In this document: in pieces, positions 33,952-42,955 of the stretch
How positions within the stretch are numbered: the stretch's first letter is position 1
Layout: the number at the start of each line of letters is the position of its first letter
From: Saprospiraceae bacterium
Lineage (GTDB): Bacteria; Bacteroidota; Bacteroidia; Chitinophagales; Saprospiraceae
Assembly: GCA_013214355.1 (NCBI GenBank)
Contig: JABSSL010000088.1
Span: forward strand, 1 to 64,000
DNA: 64,000 nucleotides
Direction of reading: 5' to 3'
The notes under the pieces: model-generated
Told to the model about the DNA's origin: nothing
What the model saw: only the letters and a program-made list of their open reading frames with translations
Database searches by the model: none
Position numbers and translations under genes: made by a program

Positions 33952-35739
33952 TTAACTATCTAAATTACTTAGGGCAGAGCGAATTTTATTAATACTGGCT
34001 GGCTGGTAAGACAGCTTCACAGGCTTTTCATCCGATACTTTAGTATCCTTTATCGCCAATTGCGCCTTCCCATCCACGACCTTGATCCCAACAACGCGGA
34101 TATCCATATTCCTGGGTAAATTAGACACCTGATAGTTGGCATTCTCCTTCCATTTGGAGGCTCTCATCATACTTTTGATATCCTTAAAGATGACAAACAG
34201 CTGTTCCTGTTCGACATCATCATCGGCAATAGCTAAATCCACTTTTTCTTCATTTGGAACCTGGTAAAACCGATCGCAATTAATCCATCCCAGTCGATTT
34301 ACGCGATATAAATATTCCATTGCCATGGTACTAGAGCCCAGCAGTACATCACCATACTTCGCCTCGTACTCCGTTATACGCTGATCTTTAGCTGCATACC
34401 ATTCTTCTACCTCTTTTTCATACAAGGCTCGTCTAGCATCTTTAGATTTGGACACTTGCTCGGCATAAGCCAAGTAGGCAGGGGTAGATTTGAAGTTATC
34501 CTTCTGCGCTTGGATCTTTGCTTGGTAATCCTTTTGCGCTTGCTGAAAGACCTTAAAGTCATGTTGGTATTTCTCCATTGCCACCCGATACCCGGCTTGC
34601 CGCTCTTTAAAGTTTGCCAGCTTTCGGTTGTAGGCTGCCATCTTCTTTTCGAACATAGCTTCTTCCTTTTTCTCTCGCTTAGCCTTGCTCATAAAGATCC
34701 CTTCCATCCCCCTGGGATAATAAACCACGGCCTCTCTACGAGGCTTAGTAGGGGCATGGGGCTTGATCGGTTTCCGTGGGGTAACAGGTTCTCCGGAGTA
34801 GTCGATGATTTCCTTTGGCGGCTTGATCCAGTCGTGTTTAACCTTGGGGAAGGGCGGAAGGTCCAGGAGATATTCATCGAGGCTTGGAGCTGGAGCCTGT
34901 TGGGTCGCAGACCAGTTGGTCACCGATCCATCGGCAGCTTGCTCCCCCATGAAGAGCTGCATCCCGTCTTTCATCTGCTTGGTAGGTAGGGCCACAGCCA
35001 TCGCCTGATCTGTGTCCAGCTGCAGTGCTTGTCCATCAGCTTCGGCCTCTAAGTAGACCATTCCTCCAGTCTCCAAGAGTTGCCCATCGCTGTGGGTACT
35101 GAGCCCCTCAACGAGCATAGCTCCAAAGTCATAGGCTTCTCTCATCTTCAAGGTAATGGGGCCTTCGGGGCGTTGGCCGTCCGCAAAAATAAAGGCTCCT
35201 GCTGGAATCCAGACGCGGGTGCCGGCTCGACCTTCCACTACATTCCCTTGTTGGGCATCAATAGTAAATTTCTGTAGACGATCTTGATCGAGCGCCTCCC
35301 ATACCTCACTCAACGAGCCAATCAATTTTGCAGTTAGGATGAGGTCTACCCTACGATTCCTTGACCGCTCTTGCTCATTGGGTGTTTCCAATAAAACTTC
35401 TCCCAGGCTTTCTATTGAAGATCTTTCTACTTCTAGTCCCAAAGACTGAAGATAGGTTTGAACAGACTGACCACGCTTAAGGGCCAAGTGGTAATTGTAG
35501 TCCGTGCTTCCCCGATCATCCGTAAAAGCTAAGATTTGAAGATGAAAATCAGTAAGATCTAAGGTTTGAATTAGGAGCTCATCCAAGGTTTGGCGAGCTG
35601 CTGTCGTAAGTTGATGCTGATCCGTATCGAAGAAGACGGATTCCCGCAGCAGTTCCTGTGCTCGAACTCCACTGGTCACGACAAAGACCAGCAGCAGGAA
35701 CAGGTACATTTTCCTCATGATTGAAGGTGTTTTGCGCAT
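33952..35739 (-). CDS. OmpA-domain protein with long central coiled coil
   Basis: A 595-residue exported protein. After a signal peptide (ATG at 35739, or 35718 for MRKMYLFLLLVFVV) it has an OmpA-like peptidoglycan-binding domain placed unusually at the N-terminus (SVFFDTDQHQLTTAARQTLDE ... ERSRNRRVDLIL, about residues 35-135). A segment follows that resembles a recurring Bacteroidota exoprotein module (GTRVWIPAGAFIFADG ... ITLKMREAYDFG). Then come a proline-rich stretch and a highly charged coiled coil (about residues 345-455). The C-terminal 130 residues are unassigned. It probably links the outer layer to peptidoglycan; the substrate or partner is unknown. Confidence 0.85.
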   Translation of the reverse strand: MRKTPSIMRKMYLFLLLVFVVTSGVRAQELLRESVFFDTDQHQLTTAARQTLDELLIQTLDLTDFHLQILAFTDDRGSTDYNYHLALKRGQSVQTYLQSLGLEVERSSIESLGEVLLETPNEQERSRNRRVDLILTAKLIGSLSEVWEALDQDRLQKFTIDAQQGNVVEGRAGTRVWIPAGAFIFADGQRPEGPITLKMREAYDFGAMLVEGLSTHSDGQLLETGGMVYLEAEADGQALQLDTDQAMAVALPTKQMKDGMQLFMGEQAADGSVTNWSATQQAPAPSLDEYLLDLPPFPKVKHDWIKPPKEIIDYSGEPVTPRKPIKPHAPTKPRREAVVYYPRGMEGIFMSKAKREKKEEAMFEKKMAAYNRKLANFKERQAGYRVAMEKYQHDFKVFQQAQKDYQAKIQAQKDNFKSTPAYLAYAEQVSKSKDARRALYEKEVEEWYAAKDQRITEYEAKYGDVLLGSSTMAMEYLYRVNRLGWINCDRFYQVPNEEKVDLAIADDDVEQEQLFVIFKDIKSMMRASKWKENANYQVSNLPRNMDIRVVGIKVVDGKAQLAIKDTKVSDEKPVKLSYQPASINKIRSALSNLDS

Positions 35740-35834
35740 AGCAGTATTCGAATGACTGCCTGCTTAGTTATCAACAGATTATTTATCCTTACAAAAATGA
35801 GAGTAGTTGAAGCTTTAGAAAGCGCATTTTTAGG

Positions 35835-36065
35835 CTATCGTGCAAACTGATTTTTGGCTTCGGTATAGGGATGTAAGAGCGCTTGTTTTGCCATTCTTCT
35901 TGCTTGCCTACTACTATAACGGCAGACTTCCGAATAGTTACACACCTTAACACTTTTCTTTTGGACATCCGGTGGTCCTACATCCATCAAGGTGAGTTGC
36001 TGTAGGCTCAGGACACCTTTACCGAGCGTGTCTGGGAGTACTTTGCTATTGTTTAGAAAATTCAC
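35835..36065 (-). CDS. Possible small protein, uncertain
   Basis: A 76-residue frame whose first bases overlap the 3' end of the GH5 gene by 20 bases in another frame. The C-terminal half is basic (YSSRQARRMAKQALLHPYTE). No family is recognised and no signal peptide is visible. It fills most of the 306-base gap 35740-36045, which otherwise shows no clear signal. It may be a real small gene co-transcribed with GH5 or a chance frame. Confidence 0.28.
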   Translation of the reverse strand: MNFLNNSKVLPDTLGKGVLSLQQLTLMDVGPPDVQKKSVKVCNYSEVCRYSSRQARRMAKQALLHPYTEAKNQFAR

Positions 36066-37272
36066 TTTTAAATAGGTTCCAAAGCGGGTTATCCCCTCGG
36101 TTAATTAGGTCTTCATGCTTTTGGCCCGCTTCAATGGCTTGCCAATACTTCCAACCCATTTTATGGGTGCCTAGTTCGTAATCCATGCCATCCCAAGTAG
36201 CTGATCGGAAGGAATAAAATGCCCAATGCAAGGACTTCTCATTTAAACTTTTAATCGTATCCCATAAAAACTGTTCTGCTCCGGCGACTCTCCTATCCAC
36301 TCCAAATTCAGCTGCGACAACTCGATTTAAAGGAACCTGGTATTTTTTCGCCCAGGCAAAGACCGGAGCCATTTCTTGAGTAATTCTACCAGCCTCCCAT
36401 TTTTCCGTTTTCCCCTCCACTGCAGCTGGCATCTCATCTGGGTAGCTGAATCTTCCTTTATTTACCCGGAAGGTGGCATATCGCCATCTACCGTAAAAGT
36501 GGAACGCGTATAGAATCGCTTCGTCTTTGATGGGGGTTAGGTATGGAAATCCTTCGATGGAAGCATATTGCCAAGCATCTAGCATAATGGGGGTTTGTTT
36601 ATCGATACTTCGGATACGTTGAACCATCTTTTCGTAAAATAGATTCAAATCGGCGGCAGTTCCCTTAGCTTGCTGTAGCCAAGTTTCAAAGCCCTCTTTG
36701 CCTTCTGCTTCGGGATGGTCCTTCCAAGAGGGATGAGGTTCATTGAGAATATTGTAGCCGACAATAGCAGGGTCATCCTTCAATTCGGCTGCCAGCTGCT
36801 CCCAGTAAGCAATAGTTTGTTCTTGGTAGGCCTTGTCCGTCCAAATGCGAAAATCGCGTTTCATATCATTCAACTGCCTCCATCTCGCCCCTGGAATTTG
36901 AAACATACACAGCACCACCTTTACATCATGTCGATGGGCTACAGCTAGTACTTGTTTCAAATAATCGAGATCTTCTGGCACCACTGCTTTGAATTGATCT
37001 GCATCTCCCATCAGGAAATCTTTAGCTTCGCTCTTCCAGTTAGCAATCGTCAAACGGACATATTCTATCCCTGCTTCAGCAGCAGCAGAAAACCATTCTT
37101 CTGGGCTAGTCCCCGTATCATATAGAGCTCCTCCATCGCCATTGGCTCCCTTACGTTGCTCGTCCCAAAAAGCCAGTTTTGGATTGGATTGGGCCGCAAC
37201 GGTAGTCGTTATGCAGGTGGCAGATAGTAGTAATAGCAAGTGGGCAACGGAATTCCGAAACGATCTAAACAT
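36046..37272 (-). CDS. Secreted glycoside hydrolase family 5 enzyme (cellulase-like)
   Basis: A 408-residue protein with signal peptide (HLLLLLSATCITTTVAAQ) and a TIM-barrel GH5 domain. The acid/base Glu178 lies in YNILNEPHPSW and the nucleophile Glu322 in VVAAEFGVDR; HFYGRW near residue 258 is also typical. GH5 enzymes cut beta-glucans, mannans or related polysaccharides; the subfamily and substrate are not clear. No T9SS sorting domain is present, so it is periplasmic or freely secreted by other means. There are no SusC/SusD genes beside it, so it is not part of a classical polysaccharide utilisation locus here. An AraC-family regulator gene lies 73 bases upstream on the same strand. Confidence 0.9.
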   Translation of the reverse strand: MFRSFRNSVAHLLLLLSATCITTTVAAQSNPKLAFWDEQRKGANGDGGALYDTGTSPEEWFSAAAEAGIEYVRLTIANWKSEAKDFLMGDADQFKAVVPEDLDYLKQVLAVAHRHDVKVVLCMFQIPGARWRQLNDMKRDFRIWTDKAYQEQTIAYWEQLAAELKDDPAIVGYNILNEPHPSWKDHPEAEGKEGFETWLQQAKGTAADLNLFYEKMVQRIRSIDKQTPIMLDAWQYASIEGFPYLTPIKDEAILYAFHFYGRWRYATFRVNKGRFSYPDEMPAAVEGKTEKWEAGRITQEMAPVFAWAKKYQVPLNRVVAAEFGVDRRVAGAEQFLWDTIKSLNEKSLHWAFYSFRSATWDGMDYELGTHKMGWKYWQAIEAGQKHEDLINRGDNPLWNLFKSEFSKQ

Positions 37273-37345
37273 AATGTGTTTTTAACTCAAACAATCATTT
37301 TATCGGTGCAAGCATAGCCCTCTTTCTACCCCAAATCGCCCAGAA

Positions 37346-38506
37346 TCATGTTTCTGGACCTTTTTCTGATACCTTCTCTTGATAAGTCTGCAGGTACTGT
37401 CTAGGCGTTATGCCCATTGTATTTTTGAACACCGAATTAAAGGTGGATTTAGAAGCGAATCCACTGGCAAAGGCATGAGCTAGCAGGGTTAGCTGCCCCG
37501 CCTCGGGCGCTGTTATTCGCCTTTGAAACTCTGCTATACGGTAGTGGTTTACAAAAGCTTGGAAGTTACACCCCTTTCCCGCGTTGATAGCTTTGGAAAC
37601 GGTTCTTGGTGGAAGCTTAGCTGTCTCCGCCAGAAGCTTCAGGTTTAGATCTGGATTTAAAAACAGCTTTTTCCGATCCATTAAGTCCTCTAGCTGTTGG
37701 ATCACTGCTACATATTCTTGTGCACCAACCTTTACTGGCGCTTGCTTTTTTCCTCCGGTTAGAATTTGCATACCGCCTTCTTTCGGCGGCGATAAATTAT
37801 AGGCCCTGAATCCTAGCCAGACCATTTTGGCAGACAAAAGTGTGAACATGGGGAAGTAGTAATAGGTCCGATAAGCCCCCCGGAAGAAATAGACATCTAA
37901 TCCTCTAATGAAGTACCAAAGCCCAAAAAACAAGATGAGATATAGTACGGAACGGGCCAGCTTATGATCGGTTTTCAGGTCGGAGGCGAGGAAGTTAGTG
38001 GGTCGCTGCCCATGGTGATTCCATAGGATCCTAATCGTTACTATTGCGTATACGAAAAGACTACAGACTCCAAGGTATTGGATAATCACGTACAAATATT
38101 CGTAAGCAGTACTTGGTCTCTGTAAAATCCCAATCACTCCTTTTTCAAACCAGACCGAACGATGGTAAACAAACTCCAAACTCACTGGGAGGAAGTGAAC
38201 ATAAAACCACGGTTTCCAGACGAAAGTCGGCTTCAACAAGCTTTGAAAACAGAGGTAGATCGCTGGTCCTAAACCAAAAAGTAGTTTTAGGTTAAAATAG
38301 CGATACGACTCTCCCCATCCACCCAAATACAAGACATAGCTAAGGCAAAAATTTGCAGCATTGAGCATCGCAAAAAATAATACCAGGGCAAGTAATCTAT
38401 TGCTTACAAGCTGCTCTGTCTTGCGGAATAACAAAACGCATAAAATCACGATCTGCATACAAAAGACAGCAATGATGGTCGTACCGACGGTCGGGAAGTT
38501 CGTCAC
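37346..38506 (-). CDS. AraC-family regulator with N-terminal membrane domain
   Basis: A 386-residue protein with about seven hydrophobic segments in residues 1-235 (for example IIAVFCMQIVILCVLLF and LYLILFFGLWYFIRGL) followed by a cytoplasmic AraC-type double helix-turn-helix (LAETAKLPPRTVSKAINA ... FASKSTFNSVFKNTMGITP). This layout is common in Bacteroidota and is thought to sense an envelope signal directly. It is encoded upstream of and in the same direction as the GH5 gene, so it may control it; that is inferred from position only. Confidence 0.9.
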   Translation of the reverse strand: MTNFPTVGTTIIAVFCMQIVILCVLLFRKTEQLVSNRLLALVLFFAMLNAANFCLSYVLYLGGWGESYRYFNLKLLFGLGPAIYLCFQSLLKPTFVWKPWFYVHFLPVSLEFVYHRSVWFEKGVIGILQRPSTAYEYLYVIIQYLGVCSLFVYAIVTIRILWNHHGQRPTNFLASDLKTDHKLARSVLYLILFFGLWYFIRGLDVYFFRGAYRTYYYFPMFTLLSAKMVWLGFRAYNLSPPKEGGMQILTGGKKQAPVKVGAQEYVAVIQQLEDLMDRKKLFLNPDLNLKLLAETAKLPPRTVSKAINAGKGCNFQAFVNHYRIAEFQRRITAPEAGQLTLLAHAFASGFASKSTFNSVFKNTMGITPRQYLQTYQEKVSEKGPET

Positions 38507-38594
38507 AATAATAGCATTTGCAAAAGGAGAAAGTAGAAGGGTAAGGTAAGCTATTTTTATGCCGTAGTAAAGGACTGGACTAGATCAGCTACAA

Positions 38595-39386
38595 CTAAAG
38601 AGCTTCGGACAACTCATTGACCAGGTCTTGCAAATAGGGTTGAGTTTTTAGTAACCTAGTTCCGTACCAGGAAAAGGCTTCTCCATCCACCAACTTGACC
38701 TGTGTGTCGGGCAAATGCTCCCGGTAAAAATTGACGTGCTTTGCTTTAAAGGGAAAAGGTTCGGAGGACAGCAAAAGTAAGTCAGGGTTCAGGGATTGCA
38801 GGGCTTCGATAGTTAGTTGAGGATAACGCCTTTGTTCTGCCAGCGCATTAACCCAGCCACATTGGGTGAGCATTTCCTGAATGAAGGTGTGATTTGCCGC
38901 AGCCATGATGGGATTATGCCAGATCAAGTATACGACCTTCAGCCCTTTTCCTCCCGTAAAATTGGCAAAGCCTAGCCTGGTCTGATTGACCAAGGTTTCA
39001 GCCCGCTTACTTTTACCTAGGATCTCGCCCAAATTCAGCATCATCTCATAGGCAGCTTCTAGCCCGTAGATATCACTCATCCATACGGGATATTGCTCCA
39101 TCAAACGCTCGATTTGCTCCTTGTCATTCTCTTCTTTATTGCCAATGATAAAGTCTGGTTGAAGCGAGGCGATACGATCGAAATGATATTGCTTGGTGCC
39201 TCCAACGCGTGTTTTGGACCGATACCATTGTTCGGGATGCACACAGAATTTAGTGATCCCAAGCAGTTCGTCTTGGAGTCCTAGATCATACAAGAACTCA
39301 GTTTGAGAAGGAACCAGAGAAATGATGCGCTGTGGGGCCTGATCCAACTCTATTGTTCGCCCCATTTGATCCATAAATGCTGGCAT
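38595..39386 (-). CDS. BtuF-like substrate-binding protein without signal peptide
   Basis: A 263-residue periplasmic-binding-protein-fold protein of the helical-backbone metal receptor type (BtuF/FhuD). It begins at once with the mature-domain pattern (TIELDQAPQRIISLVPSQTE) and has LQPDFIIGNKEEN and LNPDLLLLSSEPFPF. There is no signal peptide and no permease or ATPase gene nearby, so a classical ABC-import role is doubtful; a cytoplasmic binding or sensing role for a corrinoid or chelate is possible. Its ATG shares one base with the stop of the upstream alpha/beta hydrolase gene (TAATG), indicating coupled translation. Confidence 0.87.
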   Translation of the reverse strand: MPAFMDQMGRTIELDQAPQRIISLVPSQTEFLYDLGLQDELLGITKFCVHPEQWYRSKTRVGGTKQYHFDRIASLQPDFIIGNKEENDKEQIERLMEQYPVWMSDIYGLEAAYEMMLNLGEILGKSKRAETLVNQTRLGFANFTGGKGLKVVYLIWHNPIMAAANHTFIQEMLTQCGWVNALAEQRRYPQLTIEALQSLNPDLLLLSSEPFPFKAKHVNFYREHLPDTQVKLVDGEAFSWYGTRLLKTQPYLQDLVNELSEAL

Positions 39387-40456
39387 TACTTTCGGGCTTC
39401 TAAGTCGGCCGGTAAAACAGCGCGGAGGGCTTGCATGGAAGTGCCATCACTCCATTTCCCAACGCCAGTTTGCAGATAACCACCTCCCAAAGCGATATCA
39501 CAATGCTGCCCTTCCCGGATACAATCCACCATAGCATCCAATAACTTCCAGTAAACGCCGTAATCCACCGCATCCACTTTAGCAATTCGTAGCGCACGTT
39601 TAGCTGTGAAGTTCCGCACGCCGCTATCAAATTCCAAGTCGAGCGAATAGGATTGATTATGCGAAGCTTTCATGGCTGGTTGCCCATGCTTGTCTTTGTA
39701 TAAATAGAGGAGATTGCGATCAGGTGTATGGGTTGCTGTCCTGAAAATGCGCTTAGCCATCTTTTCTCCGACCACTTCATCATTTTTGCTGACCACGATA
39801 ACCATTTTGGTATCACTAGGCATATGTTTGTAGGAACGAAGTCGCCCACCGGTCAGTGGTCCCGTTCCTGGCGCACAAAGGAGCAGCCCCTTGGGTTGTG
39901 GAATGTTGAATTTATCAAACTGCACTCCGAGCTTCGCCCCTATCACTCCTCCATAAGAATGACCAGCAAAGACTAAGGCATCGAGTCGAGGTTTGACATG
40001 TCCCTCCCCTTCTAGTTCCGTCAAAGCATCTCGAATGGCTTTGGCACAATTTCGGGCAAATCGAGGTGGTCGAGGAAATACTAAGTTCTTTTGGTAGCGG
40101 GGGAAGATTACGATATGTCCTTTTTGTACTAGGTGCCTAATCCATTGGCCATAGATCATCGGATTGTAGCCTCCGTAGCCATGCAGGAAAACGACTACAT
40201 CAGCAGAATCTGGCTTGGGACTAGCCGGTTCAAACAGCCAGTAGCCATCCGGATCAGTAGCATAGTCCTGAAATACCACTTCCTGATGTATATACTCGCT
40301 ACCACCCGGCCCCTCAGTGGGCTGTCCGGGCTGAGCAATTGGTGCTGCTGCCTGAGCGTACAGGCCAAAAGGTAAGGACAAGAAAAGCAGTAGTCTGCTG
40401 AAAAAGAGAATCATAGCCATCAAATTTCCACGCGTCAAAGTTATCCTTTTCAACAA
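39386..40456 (-). CDS. Secreted alpha/beta hydrolase
   Basis: Up to 356 residues; in-frame ATGs at residues 13 and 15 give a tighter signal peptide (MILFFSRLLLFLSLPFGLYAQ), so the true start may be 36-42 bases inside. The alpha/beta hydrolase fold shows the oxyanion motif FLHGYGG (90-96) and the nucleophile elbow GHSYGG with Ser167. It may be an esterase or lipase-like enzyme; the substrate is unknown. The stop overlaps the start of the BtuF-like gene by one base, suggesting the two proteins serve one process. Confidence 0.85.
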   Translation of the reverse strand: MLKRITLTRGNLMAMILFFSRLLLFLSLPFGLYAQAAAPIAQPGQPTEGPGGSEYIHQEVVFQDYATDPDGYWLFEPASPKPDSADVVVFLHGYGGYNPMIYGQWIRHLVQKGHIVIFPRYQKNLVFPRPPRFARNCAKAIRDALTELEGEGHVKPRLDALVFAGHSYGGVIGAKLGVQFDKFNIPQPKGLLLCAPGTGPLTGGRLRSYKHMPSDTKMVIVVSKNDEVVGEKMAKRIFRTATHTPDRNLLYLYKDKHGQPAMKASHNQSYSLDLEFDSGVRNFTAKRALRIAKVDAVDYGVYWKLLDAMVDCIREGQHCDIALGGGYLQTGVGKWSDGTSMQALRAVLPADLEARK

Positions 40457-40488
40457 ATGCTACCGCTTCCTGGTTCAATTGGTTTTGC

Positions 40489-41202
40489 CTACACGTCCTC
40501 GCCAATTTTACGAAGAACTCCCCAAAGGCCCGGGAAGATTACCCAACGTCCATTGACGTAGGCCAGGTTGTTGTAAAAGGTACCTTTTCTTTTACCCTGC
40601 ACCACGAGCTCAAATTCGCAATATGGGAAGCCATTATTGATGTAGGGAGCCACTTGAGAAAGATCCGATCGAAATCCTCCAGATTTCCCTTTCTTCTGGG
40701 TAGTGGTGTTACTAAAATGTAGAACCACGTAGTTTTGAGCAGGCTGACGGTGAAGACCTTGGCCAGCATACTTCCCATTCCAAATTTCGGTCTCGTAGGC
40801 TTCGTATAGTTTTTCTGCCACCTCCTTGGTGAAATAGACTTCGAAATCTGCTTTGACAGGTTTAACCATCTCCGTAAACGCCCAGAAATCCGAGCCGGGA
40901 GCAGCAAACACCTTTACAAGTTCTCGAGCACCTTCCTCCGTAGGCGCAAATTTACCAGCCATTTTAGCAGATTCTGCCGGAACATCTTTTGGAATAGCGT
41001 CATTGGAATCTGAGCAGGCCACGTATAGCACTAGCACAGCGGCCAGTCCCATCAAGATAGTCTTGTGCTTTTTTACAAAAGCTTTAACCGCCTCAATTTT
41101 TTCGGGCTGGGTTGCGGTTTTAAGGGTAGCTGCTAGCCAATCGATGCCCTTAATTAAGCTATCCTTGGCTTGGTCGATCATGGCTTCTTGTTTGGTTTTC
41201 AT
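40489..41202 (-). CDS. Membrane-anchored protein of unknown function
   Basis: A 237-residue protein I do not recognise. Residues 1-45 are basic and helical, a hydrophobic segment (TILMGLAAVLVLYVA, about 49-63) follows, and the remaining 170 residues are predicted outside the cytoplasm. The C-terminal part has a beta-rich pattern (NYVVLHFSNTT ... YCEFELVVQGKRKGTFYNNLAYVNGRWVIFPGLWG is the conserved-looking end, given here in shortened form). A gap of about 30 bases separates it from the hydrolase downstream, so the three minus-strand genes may form one transcript. Confidence 0.72.
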   Translation of the reverse strand: MKTKQEAMIDQAKDSLIKGIDWLAATLKTATQPEKIEAVKAFVKKHKTILMGLAAVLVLYVACSDSNDAIPKDVPAESAKMAGKFAPTEEGARELVKVFAAPGSDFWAFTEMVKPVKADFEVYFTKEVAEKLYEAYETEIWNGKYAGQGLHRQPAQNYVVLHFSNTTTQKKGKSGGFRSDLSQVAPYINNGFPYCEFELVVQGKRKGTFYNNLAYVNGRWVIFPGLWGVLRKIGEDV

Positions 41203-41610
41203 TGGTACTTGAGGGTTTTTAGATGTTGAATGAAGAATGTTGAGGGTTGAATTATGGGGGTTTAGTTGTTTGGGGCTTGGTTTTAGGGATTATAAAAAAG
41301 GCTGTTCATGGGCTTACCATTTGATTTTAGGGGTTTGGGTGGTTTTGAATTTGAAATTTGGTTTTGTTTGGTTTTGTGATCGATCGATACAAATATGAGG
41401 CGCCCAGCATTACCATAAAATTTAACTGTTGTGAAATGGGCAGATCATGATGTGGAGCAAAACTCAATGAGGGTCAGCTGTCACGAACAGGAGAATTCAC
41501 TGATTCTTGATAAAAGTTTAAATAATTTGGTGATATCGTAGAAATATTATTAATTTGAATCAGCAGCAGGGTATCAACAGTTGTTTCCTAATACGCTAAA
41601 AGCTTCAACT
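41203..41610. other. 408-base divergent gap with a G/T-rich strand
   Basis: Between the unknown membrane-protein gene (minus) and rmuC (plus). From about 41215 to 41385 the plus strand is strongly enriched in G and T (many GGTTTTG, GGGTTTG runs) and poor in C. GATCGATCGAT follows near 41383. No protein or tRNA is seen. The downstream part carries a promoter candidate for rmuC. Confidence 0.5.
41527..41557 (+). promoter_or_regulatory. Candidate promoter for rmuC
   Basis: TTG (41527-41529, within TTTG) and TTAATTTG (41550-41557, one mismatch to TAnnTTTG) are separated by 20 bases, within the Bacteroidota -33/-7 spacing. Predicted transcription starts near 41562, leaving a leader of about 50 bases. 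Confidence 0.42.
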
Positions 41611-42954
41611 ATGGAAGATCCCTTGGTTTTGAGTTTTCTCTTTCTGATCATTGGTTTGATTCTCGGAGGGGCTGTTGGGTATTTGTATAGCCGATCTAGG
41701 CGTCAGGCGGGTGTACTGCATAAGGAGGAAGTGGACAAGCTATATGTGCGGAAAGAAATCCATGAAAACCTGCAACAGCAAGCTGACATTTACCGGGAAG
41801 ACCTCTTGGAGAAAGAACAGGAGATCAGGCAACATGGAATTGATTTGGCAAGCAAGGTAGAAAAAGTCAATTTTCTGGAAGAAAAGCTACAGACGCAGTG
41901 GCAAGAAATCCAGAACTTACAGCAGCAAAGTAAGTTGGAATTTGAAAATATTGCTAACCGCTTACTTGAGGAAAAGAGTCAGAAATTCACCCAACATAAC
42001 CAACAGCAAATCGATGGTATTCTACAGCCACTGAAAGAGAAAATTAAGAGTTTCGAGGAGGGTATTGAACGAAGGTTCCTAGAAGAAACCAAAGACCGTA
42101 TGTCCCTACAAAAGGAAATCGAACATCTACGATTGCTAAATCAACAGCTCAGCGAGGATGCCAACAATTTGGCCTCTGCCTTAAAAGGAGAAAACAAAAC
42201 TCAGGGGGATTGGGGCGAACTTCAGTTGGAGTTGATCCTAGAAAAAGCAGGTTTAATCAAAGATATCCACTATCAGGTGCAGCGCACCTTTAAGGATGAA
42301 ACAGGCCAACAAAAGCGACCAGATTTCATCATTAACCTACCAGAAGGAAAACACCTAATTATTGATTCCAAAGTTTCTCTGGTAGCCTACGAGCGGTACT
42401 TTAATACCCAGGATGACAAGAAACAAGAGCAGTACCTTAAGCAGCATACTGACAGCCTCCGGCAGCACATTAAAGATCTCAGCAGTAAGAATTATCAACA
42501 ACTATACCAGATCAATACACCAGACTATTTACTGCTATTCGTGCCCATAGAGCCAGCATTTGCGGTAGCGGCTAAGGCTGATAGTAAGCTGTTCATGGAT
42601 GCACTAGATCATAATATTGTATTGGTCACCTCCTCTACCCTACTTGCTACCATGCGTACCGTCTCCTTTATCTGGAAGCAAGAGAAACAAAAGAAGAATG
42701 TGTTGGAAATCGCTCGCCAAAGTGGGTTACTCTACGATAAACTGTGCGGTTTTGTACAAGATTTGAGTACAATCGGCAATCGCCTGAACAATGCTCAATC
42801 GGCCTATGAAGATGCGATGAATAAATTGGTGAATTCTAAAAAATATGGAGACACACTGTTGGGGAGAGCTGAAAAAATTAAATCGCTGGGTGCTAAAGCG
42901 TCCAAACAGTTACCGGATCACTTGCTAAATCAACTGGACGAGGTGGGCGAATAA
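41611..42954 (+). CDS. rmuC: RmuC-family DNA recombination protein
   Basis: A 447-residue RmuC protein starting at ATG 41611 (MEDPLVLSFLFLIIGLILGG, an N-terminal membrane anchor); a TTG at 41581 would add ten residues before the anchor. A long coiled coil covers about residues 40-180, followed by the nuclease-like domain (GDWGELQLELILEKAG ... RPDFIINLPEGKHLIIDSKV), whose Asp and Lys resemble the PD-(D/E)xK fold. RmuC limits recombination at inverted repeats in E. coli. The gene converges with pabC, the stops being one base apart. Confidence 0.93.
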   Translation: MEDPLVLSFLFLIIGLILGGAVGYLYSRSRRQAGVLHKEEVDKLYVRKEIHENLQQQADIYREDLLEKEQEIRQHGIDLASKVEKVNFLEEKLQTQWQEIQNLQQQSKLEFENIANRLLEEKSQKFTQHNQQQIDGILQPLKEKIKSFEEGIERRFLEETKDRMSLQKEIEHLRLLNQQLSEDANNLASALKGENKTQGDWGELQLELILEKAGLIKDIHYQVQRTFKDETGQQKRPDFIINLPEGKHLIIDSKVSLVAYERYFNTQDDKKQEQYLKQHTDSLRQHIKDLSSKNYQQLYQINTPDYLLLFVPIEPAFAVAAKADSKLFMDALDHNIVLVTSSTLLATMRTVSFIWKQEKQKKNVLEIARQSGLLYDKLCGFVQDLSTIGNRLNNAQSAYEDAMNKLVNSKKYGDTLLGRAEKIKSLGAKASKQLPDHLLNQLDEVGE

Positions 42955-42955
42955 C

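Noticed and set aside
36046-38506. GH5 gene and AraC regulator as a polysaccharide utilisation locus
   Set aside because: No SusC/SusD pair or further carbohydrate enzymes are adjacent.
41581-41610. TTG start for rmuC
   Set aside because: The ATG at 41611 begins directly with the membrane anchor, as is usual for RmuC.
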